Counted from the stretch's first letter, positions 25,368-40,112 are shown. The stretch: DNA of 64,000 bases from Penelope pileata (GCA_013396635.1 WBMW01001268.1:736425-800424), one strand, 5' to 3'. The notes: generated by a model from the sequence alone, not told the origin. Program-made: numbers and translations.

Positions 25368-25590
25368 ACTAGATATAAGGAAGCAATTCTTCACTGTGAG
25401 GGTGGTGAGACACTGGAACAGGTTGCCCAGAGAAGTTGTGGATGCCCCCTCCCTGGAAGTATTCAAAGCCAGGCTGGATGGGGCTTTGGGCAACCTGGTT
25501 TAGTGGGAGGTGTTCTTCCCCACGGCAGGGGGGTTGGAACAAGATGATCTCTAAGGTCCCTTCCAACCTGAACCATTCTATGTCTCTATG
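25368..25590 (+). mobile_element. CR1 LINE 3'-end fragment
   Basis: Includes AAGCAATTCTTCACTGTGAG, AGACACTGGAACAGGTTGCC, GCCCCCTCCCTGGAAGTATT and CCTGAACCATTCTATGTCTC. A clear CR1 terminal segment of about 220 bases. Confidence 0.92.
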
Positions 25591-28500
25591 TTGCTCTTAA
25601 CTACGAGTTTAGAACTAGACAAAAGAATCCTAAAGTAGTAAAAATGTGTGGATGGCACATTTCAACAAAGACAGAAACAAATTTTTCGTGGCATTTCTTA
25701 ACAACTACAAGGCATAAATCAGAGACCTAGATTCCATAACAGGCCGGGAGTTCTGTGATTCTGTAAGTCATCAGCCAAAATCCCCACCTACAGTTACAGA
25801 ACTTACTATTAATATCAGTCCCAATTCAATGAGACTCTTGTATTTGGAGTCAGGCACCAATTTAAGTACTCTGATGAAGCACATGTCATTATCTTATCTT
25901 AAAAAAAGGACAAAAAAGATATATTTATCTTTGCAGATTATTTCACCGAAGACAACTCAAGCTGTAACAAAACAGCAAAAACCACTCTGGTACTAGACTA
26001 CAGTACTATTTTCACTGAAGAATCACAAGGAACTATCAGTCACTTGGTGATCAGCGGTAGGCAAAACAAAATCCTACATATTGTGTAACACATGTTGACA
26101 ATTTAGCCACTACATACGATCAGTGGCACTGGTGCCCTATTCTAGTGGATTCACACAAGTAAGGCTAACAGAAGTCGAGTTTATGTGGCTACTATGAAAA
26201 CAGCATAGACAAAATAAGGCAGATAGCACACAGGCTCAGCTAAATGCAGGTGCTGTTGAGAACACCATGTACTGCTCTCTACACAATTGATAGGGAAAAG
26301 TACTGAGACATCTGTGTCAGACCAGGTTCCTCATTCTGGTTTGTAATCACAGCATTGTGGTCACTATGCTCCACTTAGCTGTATGGTGAACCCTGCACAG
26401 ACATAATCTGAATTACTTAGGCAGTCTCATAAAATTTGATGCCGAAAGAGCTGCAAACCAAAATTAATTTCCTTGTAGAAAACAGTCTGAATATAAACCT
26501 TTAAGGAAGCAATGGTAATGTCCAAGCATTAGAGAATTCCAGTTACAGACAGTAACACACACTGACAACGTCCCAAGCTAAGCCATACCCCCTTAACTGA
26601 GGAAAGCCTCAGCAGTTAGGAATTAGATTGCTGAACTGAAATAAATTCAATTCTTTTTGGAAATATTTGGAATATAGGACTTTATCAGAGGATTCCAAGA
26701 CATAAATGGTGTTTTTCTGTAGAAGAGGCCTGCCCTGGATTTTGGATGTGGCACATCACATTTAAAATGGAGCTGTGAATAGTGAAAACGTAAGGAAATG
26801 ACAGATTCTGACACATACAGTAATGACTGTAGAACTTGACAAGTATCTCAACATACAGTAACGACAGAGAGGGTTGCATCCAAGGAGTGATGATGCCAAC
26901 TGTCCACAGGGCTCCTCTGTCACCACATCAAGTGGGAGGAAATTTGTTTGAAAACCAAAGGCTGGAGATGCTTCCAAGAAAAGGATGGCACTGCTGTGCC
27001 AGCAGGCTGAGGAGGTGGCGGTGGCAGCTGGAAGAAGCTGGGGAGGGGGTGGCAATTGTCTAAAATTAACATTTAAAGAGGGAACACTGTACCTACGAAT
27101 AACTGACATGAACGATCACAAGTTGAATATTTTCCTGCCAATAATTGCAGTCACATAAAAGCATCTGAACCCCCAGTGAAAAAGCAGTGCTAAAAGGAGA
27201 GAGAGCAAGAGCACTGCTGGTAATCTAGATACAGGACACGTTACTGTCTATGAAAAAATATACACATGCACACACTATTTACAAAGTCACACTTTCCATC
27301 AAACAACTTCCATGAAAGTAGCTACACGAACAAAAACTTCATTTTCCTTTAAATTAAAAATTCCACCCATCTTCCCAATAAATCAAATGAGGAGTTGGAA
27401 CTACAGCTCACCCATCCCGCACAGCTCTTTATCAAGGAATACAGATTACAGGAAGGAATTGTTTGGAGGAAATTTGACACAGCCATTATATATGTGTTTG
27501 GCTTAAATAACTGCACTTCTAGTAAACTTCTAAGTGCTACCACACTGATATCTCAGAGACATGAAAGTGAGATCACAGGCCTGTGCGTGTTAAAAATAAA
27601 GTAATAGCCTAAATTTGCAAGCACTTTCTTACAATTCAAATCCAATGAGGTACAAATGTAAACCAGTGCACACAAAACTTGTCCCATCACTATGGTAGGC
27701 CCTGTTAGGAGAAGCTAAAGTAGAGGACTACCTCTACAGCATTCTTAAAATTAATTACTACATATACGGTATGTGTATGCACATAATAATGCAGCTAAGT
27801 GTAACAGTTGATATCATAAAATAAATTATTAATAACACTATGTAAGGATGAAGAGATTACTGATAAAGAAGGAGCTATGGGATTAAAGAGTTTCAAGAAA
27901 AACATAGCATGTAACAGGGAAGAAATCAAAGACTTTTTATGAAGACAAAAAGAGCTAAGAAAGAGAGGGCTGGAAAAAGTATAGAACATACAGATAGAAG
28001 TACAGAAAATAAAATGAGGAGTGTGAAATTACACAAAACATTCACAGTAGGGAATAACTACTGAGAGAAGAAGTGATGTACTATTTTGAGTAAACACACA
28101 GGGATGTGCTAATGAGATATGAGAACATCCAGGAAGAAATGTCTGAAGGTTCAAGATCTAAGAAGAGAAAAATGTGTGAATAGCAGGCACAGATAAACAT
28201 ATTTGGAAATTACCATCATGAAGCTAGGACTGAATCCATCAGAGCAGAGCTGAAGATGTTGTAAAGAAGAGAAGGTGAAAGAAGGAGGAAACATAAATTA
28301 TGCCAAAAGAAAAATACAGAGGCAGCCAGGGAAACTATGGGCAAAGTGGAGGAAATCCAATAGAGCACAGCACCAAGGAAGACAAGATCAGGCAAGAAAT
28401 AGAGACTACAGCATGAGAGGAAGTGTACAGACACATAACAGATGGTCCCAGCGACCTGTCTAAAAAGTAAACAATTGGCTCACATATTTCATCAGGTGTG

Positions 28501-31500
28501 AATCCATGGGAACCACAGATGTTCCGAATGTTTCAACCAAAATGGTCTAAATATAATTCCTGCTGAAGAACCCACAAATATAAGCATCCTATACAGAGCC
28601 TTCAGTCAAGAACAGCTTGTAATTCTGGGCAGATGACCTGCAAGACTTCCATAATTTGCTGTATAGACTTCTAAAGGGCAGTAAAATAAATCCAGAAGTA
28701 TTGACTTAATTCCAATAATTTTCATGGTAGCTTTCCCCTTAAAAAAATCACTCCACATTTTAGCCCAATTCAACATTATTTCTCTTCAGATTTAAGAATC
28801 TTTTCTCTTCCAAAATCTAATTTACATTTTGGCTGACATTTTAACAGCATTAATTAATAAACGATAACAGTTGGACTACTACTCTATTTTCAACTCTGGC
28901 AATACTCTGACACATGACCTTGAATAAACCATTTCAGATCATCTGTTTCCCTCCTCACCACTTTGTCTCTTCTGATGACTGGATCACTGGGACACGAAGA
29001 GGTTTTACAATTAAAGATACATTACAGAATAGTATCTATATAAAATGGCAAGCTGAACTTTTTTTTTTGATGATAATATAGTCAGAAAGGACAAAAAATA
29101 CGTTCCTTGTTACCAGACAAGCATCAGTAAGAATAAAGAATAGAGTTTCAAGACATCTGCTGAGAAGTAGGAGGCCTGAATCATTTAGGTATTTTGTTAG
29201 TTGCACTTGTTATTACTTCAATCTGTATAAGCTTAGCTAACAATATCGAACAGACACGAGCTAGCTGTGTTTTTCTGCTTTTGATATATGTCTGTATTTA
29301 TGCTTATTATATTAGGTATTATTATGCTTATTAATTATGTATTATATCGATTCTGCTAGAAATGTTTCGGACTTTAGTGATAGCAAACATGATAGTCTCA
29401 AAATTCTGCCGCTTTTTAAACAGAAATTCAACAATGAAAATAAATACACTGCAATGTGAATGCATGATCTGCAGAGGAAGAAAATAGCTGTTGCGGCCTT
29501 AGAGAAAATATTAGACAATGCTTCATTTTATGCTTACAAGTGTTGAACCCCACAAACCCTGACACCATATTTGATCCAGTTAGCATCTGCTTTTCCACTA
29601 GAAAAAAGAATCACTGAACTCAAATCTTCAAATATTATTTTCAAAGTTCCAACTAAGAGAAATCTTGCAATTATGCTTACTAACAAAGACCCCTAAATCC
29701 AGCTCTAATACTGATTCAAACAGAACTTCAATTGGTGGGTGTGGCAAGTATTTTGAGTGGGAGTTTTGAGATGGGCATCTGCTGTATGAGCGTCTGTTCC
29801 AGTTCAGTCTCGGCAGAATGAACCCACGACGCCAAAAAATTTCTCTGTCTGGAGGTGTGGAAGTCCCACCTGGGCAATTTAATCAAGCGTAGGTGCCCCA
29901 AACCAAGCCTGAGCAGCAAGATCATATATGCCTACTAGTGAGTAATTATCCGACCCGACCATTTGCTGTCGCTTCTCCACCTCTCAGCTTCACACTTCTT
30001 TCTCGCTACTGATAGGCCTTCCACTCTCTTTGTACCAAACTCTTTTTGCTCCCAGCCCCTTTTAAACTCCCCTTCTACTCCATAGCCTTCCTGTCTCAGG
30101 TCCAGTACCTGCAAGACTTTTCTGTGTCTCAGTCATGTTACTACATTTTGTTTCCAGCCCTAATCTAGGGAAGAACTTTAAAGCATGGGTAAATGTTCTC
30201 TCAAGCAAGGATAAACATAAACACACACTATACTAAGCCAAGGCTATGCTTCCTGCTCAAAGTTAGGGCTTTTTTCAGTTGCAATAAATAAGATTCTAGG
30301 TATCCCTTTTGTGATCTTTTAAACTTATACATTCCCAGAAATAAGAAAAATGCAAGAGGGAACAATGTTCCAGGTTTCTTTTCATTTATTGAATTAGAAC
30401 AAATTATAAGTTGGTTAAAAAGCACACCTGGAACAAAATAATAAAGACTTTCTTGGTTTTTGATTTGAGACTGTTTTTTCTTAAAGGGACTGTTGGCCAA
30501 AGCAAAGGTAAACAAAATTTTTCTATATATTTTTCCAAGCCTTTTCAATAAACAGTTCTCCCCTATATTACAATATAGCTCTAAATAACTAATAATTCTC
30601 CCTTCTTCTTCTATTTACATCTTTTAAAAGTTCACAGGACCAGTTATGTTAAGGCAACTCTGGTCACAACAGGAACTGAGATGAACAGCTTTTACCACAT
30701 ACAATGCAAGGAAGCAATTAAGAAGCCAGAAGTATCATTCTTGTTCTTCTAAAACCACAGCACAAAGGAGAATGCTTAGTAGCAAAAGAAGGAGAATCCA
30801 TTAAGACTCTACTTTGAATGTTTTCAAGTAAAATACCCAATTTAAACATTTCTAACATGTTAATTACCTTAGATTCTAAGAGTAAATGTTATATAAAACA
30901 GAATAATTATCTCTAGCTGAAAAGCTGCCGTATTGTCAGCTGAAGAGTTCAGCTTCCAGTACTACATGTAAAAAATCAGAGACTTCAAAACCTTGATTTT
31001 GTTGAATACATTTCCTCCATCAAAAAATGAAGGAAAAAATAAAGTACACAAAATATTTGAAGAAAGTGATAAGAAGAATAGAGATAGGAGATAAAGATGA
31101 AATAAATAGAGTCCTGGAAAACTTTTCTAGTCACAAAGGGTGTGATTAGTATTACCTGGCTGTACCTGATGTGCTCTCTTCTAAGATCTCTATGTCCTCT
31201 GACACAAAGCCAAAGGCAGACCTAGCACATTCTCTAACATTATCCTCTAGAAGATAAGAATACCATTAATAGAAATAGTATCTATTAATTGCTGATATAT
31301 GAAAAATTTAAAGCACATTCAAACCAAATATACTACTTGCAAAATGAGGTAGTCAAACTGAATTTTAAGAAATCTATTCCTTTACAAATCTCAGCCCAGT
31401 AACTGTGCTTCAAGAATCATTTCCAATATATGACCAAGGCTCCAGATGAGCCTGTTACTGCTTGTACCTTTTGAGAGAATCCTGAAAAAAAAATAAAGTA

Positions 31501-32340
31501 CTAATACACAGTTTGTCCTCTCAAGAAAGCAATGACTTGCTAGGAATAAGAATTGCTTATGTATAACAGCACCACCTGGTGTGGTTTGCCATGGATACAG
31601 ATTGTAAGTGGACAAAAGCTACCAGCTCACCTAATTTACCTGTCAACCAGTGCAGAATTCATCACTACAACATATAGCTGGTGCTTTTCATTTCCTAGTT
31701 GATTTTAAATTGTTTGAAGACATAATTCACATCCCAACAGATTTCTGAACAAAATTTGACACAGAAGTGGCTCGTAAAATTTGAGTTATGAGACAGATAG
31801 TTCAGTTTTAATTTACAAACATGCTGTTGGTAAACCCCATAACTTCCTAGATCATGACGACTATCAAGTAAACAAGCAAGCATGCCACTATCTTCTTAGA
31901 CATTTGATTTTATTAAGTGTTTCAAAAGTAGAAAACTTGAAAATCTCCATGTACAAACATAAGGTGGAATAGCAAAGATCAAGATACAAAGCAGCATGAT
32001 GCCTAAAATCCCATGTGAGTTCTTTAGTGGGTGATTCTGCTTAGATTACAGAGGACTACAAAGCACACTTCACTGCATTGCACTTAGCTGTTTACATGCT
32101 TACCTGGTTGACAAAGTATAAGAGAAATACATCCATTTCATAATCTATCCAGCCTCAGTGAAGTATGTCTGGAGCACTGTGAAATGTCTACGCACTCAGG
32201 TCACAGGCACCCTGTAAATGGTTTTATTAAGTATTCTATTTCCCTTTACCTTTCTCTGCTAAAAAAAATTTATTGTGTGGCACACATCCAAAAAGCAGAA
32301 CGACATATTTACCCCTTGTCCTATCATAAATGAAGAACAG

Positions 32341-32470
32341 AGTCACAGAATCATACCCTGAGTTGTAAAGGACCCACAACAAGTCCAACTCCTTGCTCCA
32401 CACAAGACTTTCCAAAAATCAAACTGGATTTCTGAGAGCGCTCTCCTAACTTCCTGACCTCAATAACTGC
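32341..32470 (-). mobile_element. CR1 LINE 3'-end fragment
   Basis: Complement of a CR1 end: AGTCACAGAATCATACCCTG, AAGGACCCACAACAAGTCCA, ACTCCTTGCTCCACACAAGA and TCTGAGAGCGCTCTCCTAAC. Same orientation as SLC24A4. Confidence 0.82.
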
Positions 32471-34992
32471 ACAAAATCAAACAGAATGTGAACTGTATTG
32501 ATTAGCAGAAAATCTGCTCCAATCCACTCCACCACGCTAGACCTTTCTCTTGATAGAGACAAAAAAATGTTGGTGCGTTCAGCTATACCAATTCTTTCTA
32601 ACACTGCTCATGCTGCTTTTTTTTTTTTGTTCCTGGCTATTGGTAGGGTGTTTCCTCTCTGGCTAGGTAGAGAAAGAGCTAGCATCTGTCTAGTCATACA
32701 GAAGTGCTGAAATTTAGAACACAGAACTCTTATTCAATGCTGCCAGATTCTGGTGTCTATATATTCTGCAAGACCATGCTCATGATAATCCTCTGTCCTC
32801 CATTCTACAGAGATCATTCCTGAAAACCAATTCTAGTACAACTCTCATGAAAAAGCTGGCACATCTCACCGTACACTGGCATATCTCACTATACATGCGT
32901 ACAAAAGAAAAGGTGAAACTAACACTGAAACATGCATGCAGCTGCTTTCTAAAACGCTCAATAGTAATATTATCCGCATTCTTGCTAAGTCATTGTCACA
33001 AGTTTGGATAAAGGCCAAGCCAACTTGCAGGCATGCTTTTATTAACAATCACAGGCTTGCTAAGTTTCTAATTACCTCTCAAATTCTGCCAGACACTTTT
33101 GGCAATTTCATAAAAAGGGTATTTTTTTTTTTTTTTTGTAATTGCAATGGAATTACAAAAAGGAATCTATAAAGCCACATCACTTTCATAAATCTGCATG
33201 CAAAATGCCTGTGCATATGAACCATGTTTTGTCCAGTAAGATAACTCCCTAAAAACACACTATAAATGCTGTCACTCAAGCTGAAAGAGCCTAGAGGAAC
33301 CAGTAAATTTCCTTTCTTCTGAACTTAATTTTGAAGATCTGTTACCCAAAAGGCAACACCTGCCAGGTTCTTCTCAAACACAGAGGAGTATGTTTCGATG
33401 GGAAAAAAAACATGACTGTTAGTCACAAACATATGCCATGCTCAAGTGGTGATTGAAAATTCATTTCTCTGTTTCATTATCCCCTTCATTTCTCATTTTA
33501 TGCACAGATATTTCATTAAAGTTTCCCTTAGGACTAGTTTATGCCCATTTCTTCAATTTCTTTTCTTCAAGGTTGAAAGTATGCATTGCCAGAACAACAT
33601 CAGCTGCCAGCACTTAAGTAAAACAATAGCAGACAATTTTGAAAATCCTTTTCAAAGAAACAACTCCCTCTGCAAGAAAATTGGCTGAGCGAAATACCTG
33701 TAACCTCTTGTCAGTATCTTGAGAAACTAATTAGGTCTATGCTTTTGACTAAGTAAGCTGACAAGCACCTTTCACCTCTTCCGTAAGATCCAATTTGCCT
33801 TGGAAATTTCTAATTTCTCTTTTGGCGTGTCATATGTGACTCATCCAAATACAAAGCGAAAAAAGAAAGAAGAGAGAAAAGATCAAGTACTTTTAGACTT
33901 GATCAAATTAATAATGTATATTATTATTCCAGCTATATCGCAAATTATCTAAATACAAACTTTGATATGTAATAGTTTATCAAACATACCTTCCAAGTCA
34001 CCACAAAATCAAGTAAAACATCATTTTATACAAAAAGCAGTACAAACTGCCAGAAAAGTTGTTTAAACGATGACCACATTCTACTTAGCTATTACCAGAA
34101 TCATTTCCTAATAAAATATGTGCAAAAATATATTTAGAAAACTCAGAGTGTCCTTGGAATTACTGAACATAGGTGTCCAGCCAGCTGCAGTGGAACTGTT
34201 TGCCTTCTTAGGTAAGGCGGGCCAGGTGAAACACCTTGGTGACTCTTAGCATAGAGGGATCTTGGAAAAATGTCTTCCAGTTTACCACTGTTCAATTTAG
34301 AAATGCAGCACTGTCTACCCTCTTAATATTTCATACCAATCCAAGTTCTCAAACACATGCAAAAGTTAGTGAGGTGAAAAACAAATTTCTGTCACAGAAA
34401 ATGCTTTTTGCTCTATTCCAATCCATTTTTGTGGTTTTGTTTTTGTTTTTTTCCAATCAAATTTGCAAATTTTAAAGCTAAAAAGGACCTTTCTTTTCAA
34501 GTATTTTAATCATCTATTTAATCTACTGCCAGTTATGTCAGGAAACCTCACATAATTTATTAATCCACTCTTGATTTAAAGACAATACATTACGTTGCTA
34601 AGAAATCTTTTTTGAAGTTGGATTATAGTCTCTGTTAAAACACTCATTTGCTTTCAATGTGAAATTATCATCGACCTGCTTACAATTTCCATTTCCTATG
34701 GGATGAAAGGGGCAGTTTTTCAAAAATTTTAGCAGTTATACTGGTTTATATCATAGAACAATCTCATATGCCAGGGTACATTTCTGCATCGTTACTCTTT
34801 AAGACACGATGAGATACACACCAGTAAGACCTTCAGCAATTCATCTAATAAACCAATTACTTTGAATTGCTGATAACGATACGGGTATTGAGGCAGTCAC
34901 TTCTGTAACAAGGATGATGGGCTGTTTTGGTGAGGGACAGGTATTCCTGTGTTCCTGAGTCACAGAAGCAGATAAGCTTATCTCCATAAATG

Positions 34993-35330
34993 TTTATAGA
35001 ACCATACAGTCTTACAATTGACTTGGAAGGGACCTTTAAAGGTCATCTGGTTCAGCTCCCCCGCAATGAACAGGGACACCTACAGCTAGATCAGGTTGCT
35101 CAGAGCCCAGCCCAGCCTGACCTTGAATGTCTCCAGGGATGGGGCATCCACCACATCTCTGGGCAACCTGTTCATTGCTTCACCACCTTTATTGTAAAAA
35201 ACTTTTCTTACATCCAACCTAAATCTCCCCTTTTTCAGTCTGAAACCATTTCTCCTTGTCCTATCACAACAGACCCCGATAAAGAGTCCGTCCCCCTTCT
35301 TTCTTACAGCCATCCCTTTATAACAAGCAG
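34993..35330 (-). mobile_element. CR1 LINE 3' UTR fragment
   Basis: Complement of CR1: TTGACTTGGAAGGGACCTTT, GATGGGGCATCCACCACATC, TCTGGGCAACCTGTTCATTG, TTACATCCAACCTAAATCTC and CATTTCTCCTTGTCCTATCA. About 340 bases of the 3' UTR in a well-preserved state. Confidence 0.92.
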
Positions 35331-35937
35331 GTTCTATTCCTGACAGGGGTTTTGAGGGGGAGCTAATGCAGTCTATCTATGTATTATAGATACAGACATA
35401 ATTATTTTACTGATGTTTCTATTACACCAGAATATCTTAGTCTCAGACCCATACTTAGCATCAGTGAATAAACATAAAGCAGTTATCAAATGTATTGAAT
35501 TAACTCACTTCTTATTTAGGCAGAAGAGCAGCCACCTGAGTCTTATATGAAGCAGGTAACTTTACCTGCATTTTTCTTCACTGTTTCACAAGGGAAATTG
35601 TTAGGCTTACGTGATCACAACAGTACTGTTAAAGCACAAATTGATCACTAGCTATTCCAAAAAGAGCAAGATTCCTTGCTATTCCTTGGTGTTCTACCCA
35701 GAGGTAAGCACCTGCTGCAACCCGTTTAATGAAAGCAACATCCTGCACCACATCTTTACAGAACACCTTGAAAACCCTTCCTGGGCCAGACAACTGCCTC
35801 TGATTCAGAGTTCACATACAGAGGTTAACCACAATGAAAATAGTTACTCAGTTTCTGGGAACAGCCTGTGGCTTGCAAAGAAGAAGCAGTGCTTGAATGT
35901 CAACCAACTCTCTAGGCCTCCCTCATCTTCCAATGCT

Positions 35938-36195
35938 CTAACCCACATGGGATACCTCCAAGTAGGTCCTTGAAGAGGTCAAAGTTGGCTCTCCTGAGTC
36001 CAGGGTTGCAATCCCACTCATTGCCTTGTTTCTTCCATGTAAGACCCTGAATTCCACTATCTCATGGTTGCTGCATCCAAGGCTGCCCCCAGTCTTCACA
36101 TTCCCAAATAGTCCTTTCTTGTTTGTAATAACTAGGTCCAGCAGCACACCTCTTCTCGTTGGCTCCTCCAACAATGTACTTTGCAGTGACAAAAA
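35938..36195 (-). mobile_element. CR1 LINE ORF2 fragment, endonuclease region
   Basis: Translation of the minus strand gives LLEEPTRRGVLLDLVITNKK followed by GLFGNVKTGGSLGCSNHEIV, which I recognise as the CR1 apurinic-type endonuclease region with its conserved (S/D)(N/D)H block. The canonical Asp of the SDH motif is Asn here. Only this coding piece remains. Confidence 0.85.
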
Positions 36196-37921
36196 ATTTA
36201 AGTAGCTTAAATAATATCTAGATGCTTTTTGGAGTTGGGCCCCAAGGCAGTCTTAATGAGCAGAAAAGGCCAGTATCCAGAATCGAAAGACGATTTCATA
36301 CTAGACCACTCCCGGACGAACATAATTCTCAAGCTCATTTTCAAAATAGCAACAATGGTCTCAAATAAATGGCACTCCTACCTGTTGTTATACATCTACA
36401 AACTTGTTGTTTAGTATTCAGAGCTTCATCATATTGTCACGGAGAATTTTTTTCCTCTCATGTTTTTTTTTCTTTTCAGAATCAAAATACCCCCCTTGTA
36501 CTGCTCACAGCTGAAAAACATTACGTTGAGAACAAAATTTCAGCTAGATGCTTTAACACTGTAAGATAGCACATCCAGTAATCTGCAGTAGCAACAAACA
36601 GCAGGTATTATCTTGCCTATTTCACAACTAAGTACAGTAGGTATGGTCTTTCAAGAGGAAAAAAAGCTTTTGATGGTTCACAGTTACAGTGCTTTTTAGA
36701 TCAAAATGTACTTTGCAATTTCTTCTCTTTCAGTGTGTGTTCACAGATGACTCAGTTTTCTGACAAATAGTTATTTAATACTTTTGATTAACAGAAAAAT
36801 AAACGAGAAAAACAGAAAAATATCAGTGGGAGTTCCATAATAAAAATAAGGTGTGCACTCTTTCAACTGTTTTATTTACTTTTTACTAGCTCCAAATGTT
36901 TGGTTTACTATTTGCCCATTTTGTATCACATATGTTTTGGGTAGCTGTAATTCCTATTTATTTATTTTTAATACGGTAACAATTTAAGAGATGTATTAAA
37001 AAGTTACACGCCTACAAAAATAATGCCCTAGCAAAAAATTACTTCTGGTTTTACCCAGGTAAATATTTTGAAGACACTCCCAGAAAAAGTTGAGGGAAAA
37101 ACGTTTGTAATTCTTCCTTCTATATTCAAACCACCCGTGAAGCACAAGGAATTTCTTAATTGGTTAAAATGTAGGAAACATAAACGGCAAGCATTAATTT
37201 TGACCAGAAAAACAGATTTAGTCTAAGATCTTCTGAACAAAATTCAGTTACTTAAACCCACAGCTGGAAACATGCTTAGGTTGTATGACACCAAACATCA
37301 GTATGCCAATATATTAAGTACCAGCCCAAGAAGCACAAACAGTGAAGTAACAGTATGCCAGAAGGAACTAGTGAAATAAGCATCCCTCTTTCTTGAGTTC
37401 TATAGTTCGTCTCTGTTCTGGATGCAAGTGTTGAAAAAGTGTTGGCAGTGATAGCACCTGGTGTAGGTAAAACTAATTTCCTTTCTACCTACCCCATCAA
37501 AACTTGCTGGCTGAATCAAGAGTCTACCAAGTAAGGCAGCCCTCTTGCTTGCAGCCATTCTTTATCAATTATCTGTTCCAGGAAAGATAAGAAGTGGTGA
37601 AGTCTACATTGCACTAAGTAGAAATCAATGAACTCTGTTTACTCACATTTACCTTCAGGCACATTAATACTACTTCCCTGGCTGCAGAGTCATCCAATTT
37701 CAAGTCAGAAGGGTGCACCACAAACTCAGTTTCCCTGTTTTAGGTCAAACTCTGTGGAATTATATGCTCCAAGCATGCCATTGTACCACTCCTGAAGGGA
37801 AATCTCAAGTTTGCAAACAGCATGGATACTGAATTTAACAAAGGCAATACTCACTATTGGTGCATGCCAGAACTCTGATGTAAATTTTGGCACTTCTCTC
37901 TATTATTGAGCTTTGTGGTTC

Positions 37922-38240
37922 ACAAGATCATGGGAAAAATTAGGCTAGAAGGGACCTTTGGCGGTCCTCAGTCCAACCTCCTGCTCAACCTTGAGCTGTG
38001 AAATCAGACTAGACTGCCCCGTGCTTATGCAGTCACATCTTAAGAAATCTCCAAGGATGGAAGCTGCACAACTTTCTGGGCAACTCAGTCCAATGCTTGG
38101 CTCTCCTCATGGTAAAAATCCTTTGTATTACATCCCATTCGAACCTTCCTTATGCGTAGCCTCAGTCCTTTATGTACTTAGTTTTATTCCTGAGTTCTCT
38201 GGATCTCAGTCCTCTATCTGCAAAACATGTCCAATAATAG
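37922..38240 (-). mobile_element. Diverged CR1 LINE 3'-end fragment
   Basis: Complement of an older CR1: TAGGCTAGAAGGGACCTTTG, GTCCAACCTCCTGCTCAACC, CCAAGGATGGAAGCTGCACA, TCTGGGCAACTCAGTCCAAT and ATGGTAAAAATCCTTTGTAT. It shares the AGGCTAGAAGG.ACCT block with the fragment at 51940, so both seem to belong to one subfamily. Confidence 0.8.
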
Positions 38241-40112
38241 TTCTCTGCCTCTGGGGAGAGAAGAGGTGTTGTAACAACAAATTATTTAACATTACTCATT
38301 TTGTTAGATCTATTACATGAAGTGCTCACGTATGAGAATGTTGCAGGCCACCTAAATAGCAATGGTACTTTAACACAACATATATTTCACTGAGCTTTCG
38401 GGCCAGAGCAATGCCTGCTGACCAGTGCTGCAGATGCTACCTGATTTGTGGAGTGACTAGGTAAGGAAAAAGTAGTAGGGATGACATCAATAGGTTAATG
38501 CAAGTAGAACCTGTGGCTTTGGCTGTTAATTTAGAACAAAAAAAAATGGTGACATGCTGCTTACTCCTTAAGATTCAAAGCACTGCTCTATGCTAATGTA
38601 AAGCATAATTCAATGTAAGCATCAAGCAGGTAGCAGCTAAAAGTTAAAACTTGTTTCTGATTAGAAAAGAAAACTTTATTTTCAATAGTATTGTTTTACA
38701 GTTTGTGAAAGGTTATCCCTCATCTATAATAACATCAGTTCAAAATCAGAAGTTATTTTTTTTTCTTCAAGTTAAACAATATTCAAAATCTCTGACTTCA
38801 GCAGAGTCTATTAGCAATGTGATTAAATGCTCTCCTGAATTAGGACCATAATTTGATTATGCATTGCATGATATCAGGCTGGCAATTAATTTTAAAATAT
38901 TTCCTTAAAAACATCCACAGATGCAGAATTACATAATTAAGCTATTTTAGATCATTTAATGAGGTTGCAAAAACCTACTAATAGTAATTTGTCACTTGGA
39001 AGCTTGTGCTGTTGGACTTAAGGTTACTGAAGCAGCCTGCCTTAGTAGAGCAGAGGGATAGGAAGAAAACTGTCCCTGAGATAAAAATACAACATTCTAA
39101 ATATTTTACTTAATGGCAATTTTGCTTTAATATACAAACAAAAACACAGAAGGATACAGTATACTACACAGGTTTTATTAGCATTCACTTGAGATGACCT
39201 ACTTCTATTACTCCTCCATATTCCAACACTGGAAACACTATCAAAGTGTTCACATTACACAAAACACAACTGCGCATTCTGCTCCTGCTTCAGTCACTCA
39301 CCACGCAGCTGTACATCAGTGACAGTAGGCACGTAACACACCACAGATCTCTCAATAGGGCATCTTAGTCCTGGGGGGTGGGGGTGGTTGTTTCTTTGTT
39401 TGATAATTATGCCACAGTAACATGCCTTGCTCTTGTAGTCTTGTCTCTTAGCATTCAAAATTCACAGTTCTTTCCAGAAGAAATCTGTATTTAACAAGTG
39501 TTCCAGGTCATGCCATTTACACACAAGTGTCCTTGCATGTCATAAAATAATGCTGACTACTGAGTGCCTGAAAAGAATGGGCTTGGTTCTTCCTCCAAAG
39601 GTAACAGGACATAATGAAAGTGTTCTGCTTTGGCAGAGAAACACGGCTAAAAGCACCATTCCTGAGTGTCTCTACTCAAATGTTGCATGTTTCCATTTAT
39701 TTTTATGAGTTTGTATAGTCAGCCAAATTTCTACTTCCCATGCTACACTGCACCCATGTGCCCAATGTGAGGTGGCCCTGCTACATTTCACAAAGAGGAG
39801 ACAACACAGAACATGGTGGTACTATAAAGAAGAGCCGGAACAAAGTATTCTGGCTTTGATTTTTCAATAAACACACATACTTACTTGCAGAAATTATATA
39901 ATTTTTGCTTTCTGGTCAAGTACACTCAATCATAACATACAAATTCAGTAATATTACTACCTTACTGAGTGAACAGAACCACATCAGTCTTCATATATGG
40001 GAATGGAAGGTTATGGACACTCCCCAAAAGAAGAATAAGATATAAGTGAACACTAGGGGGAGCTGAAAGTGCAGAGGGAGAGATGCGCAAATGGCATCAC
40101 ATCAACTAATTT

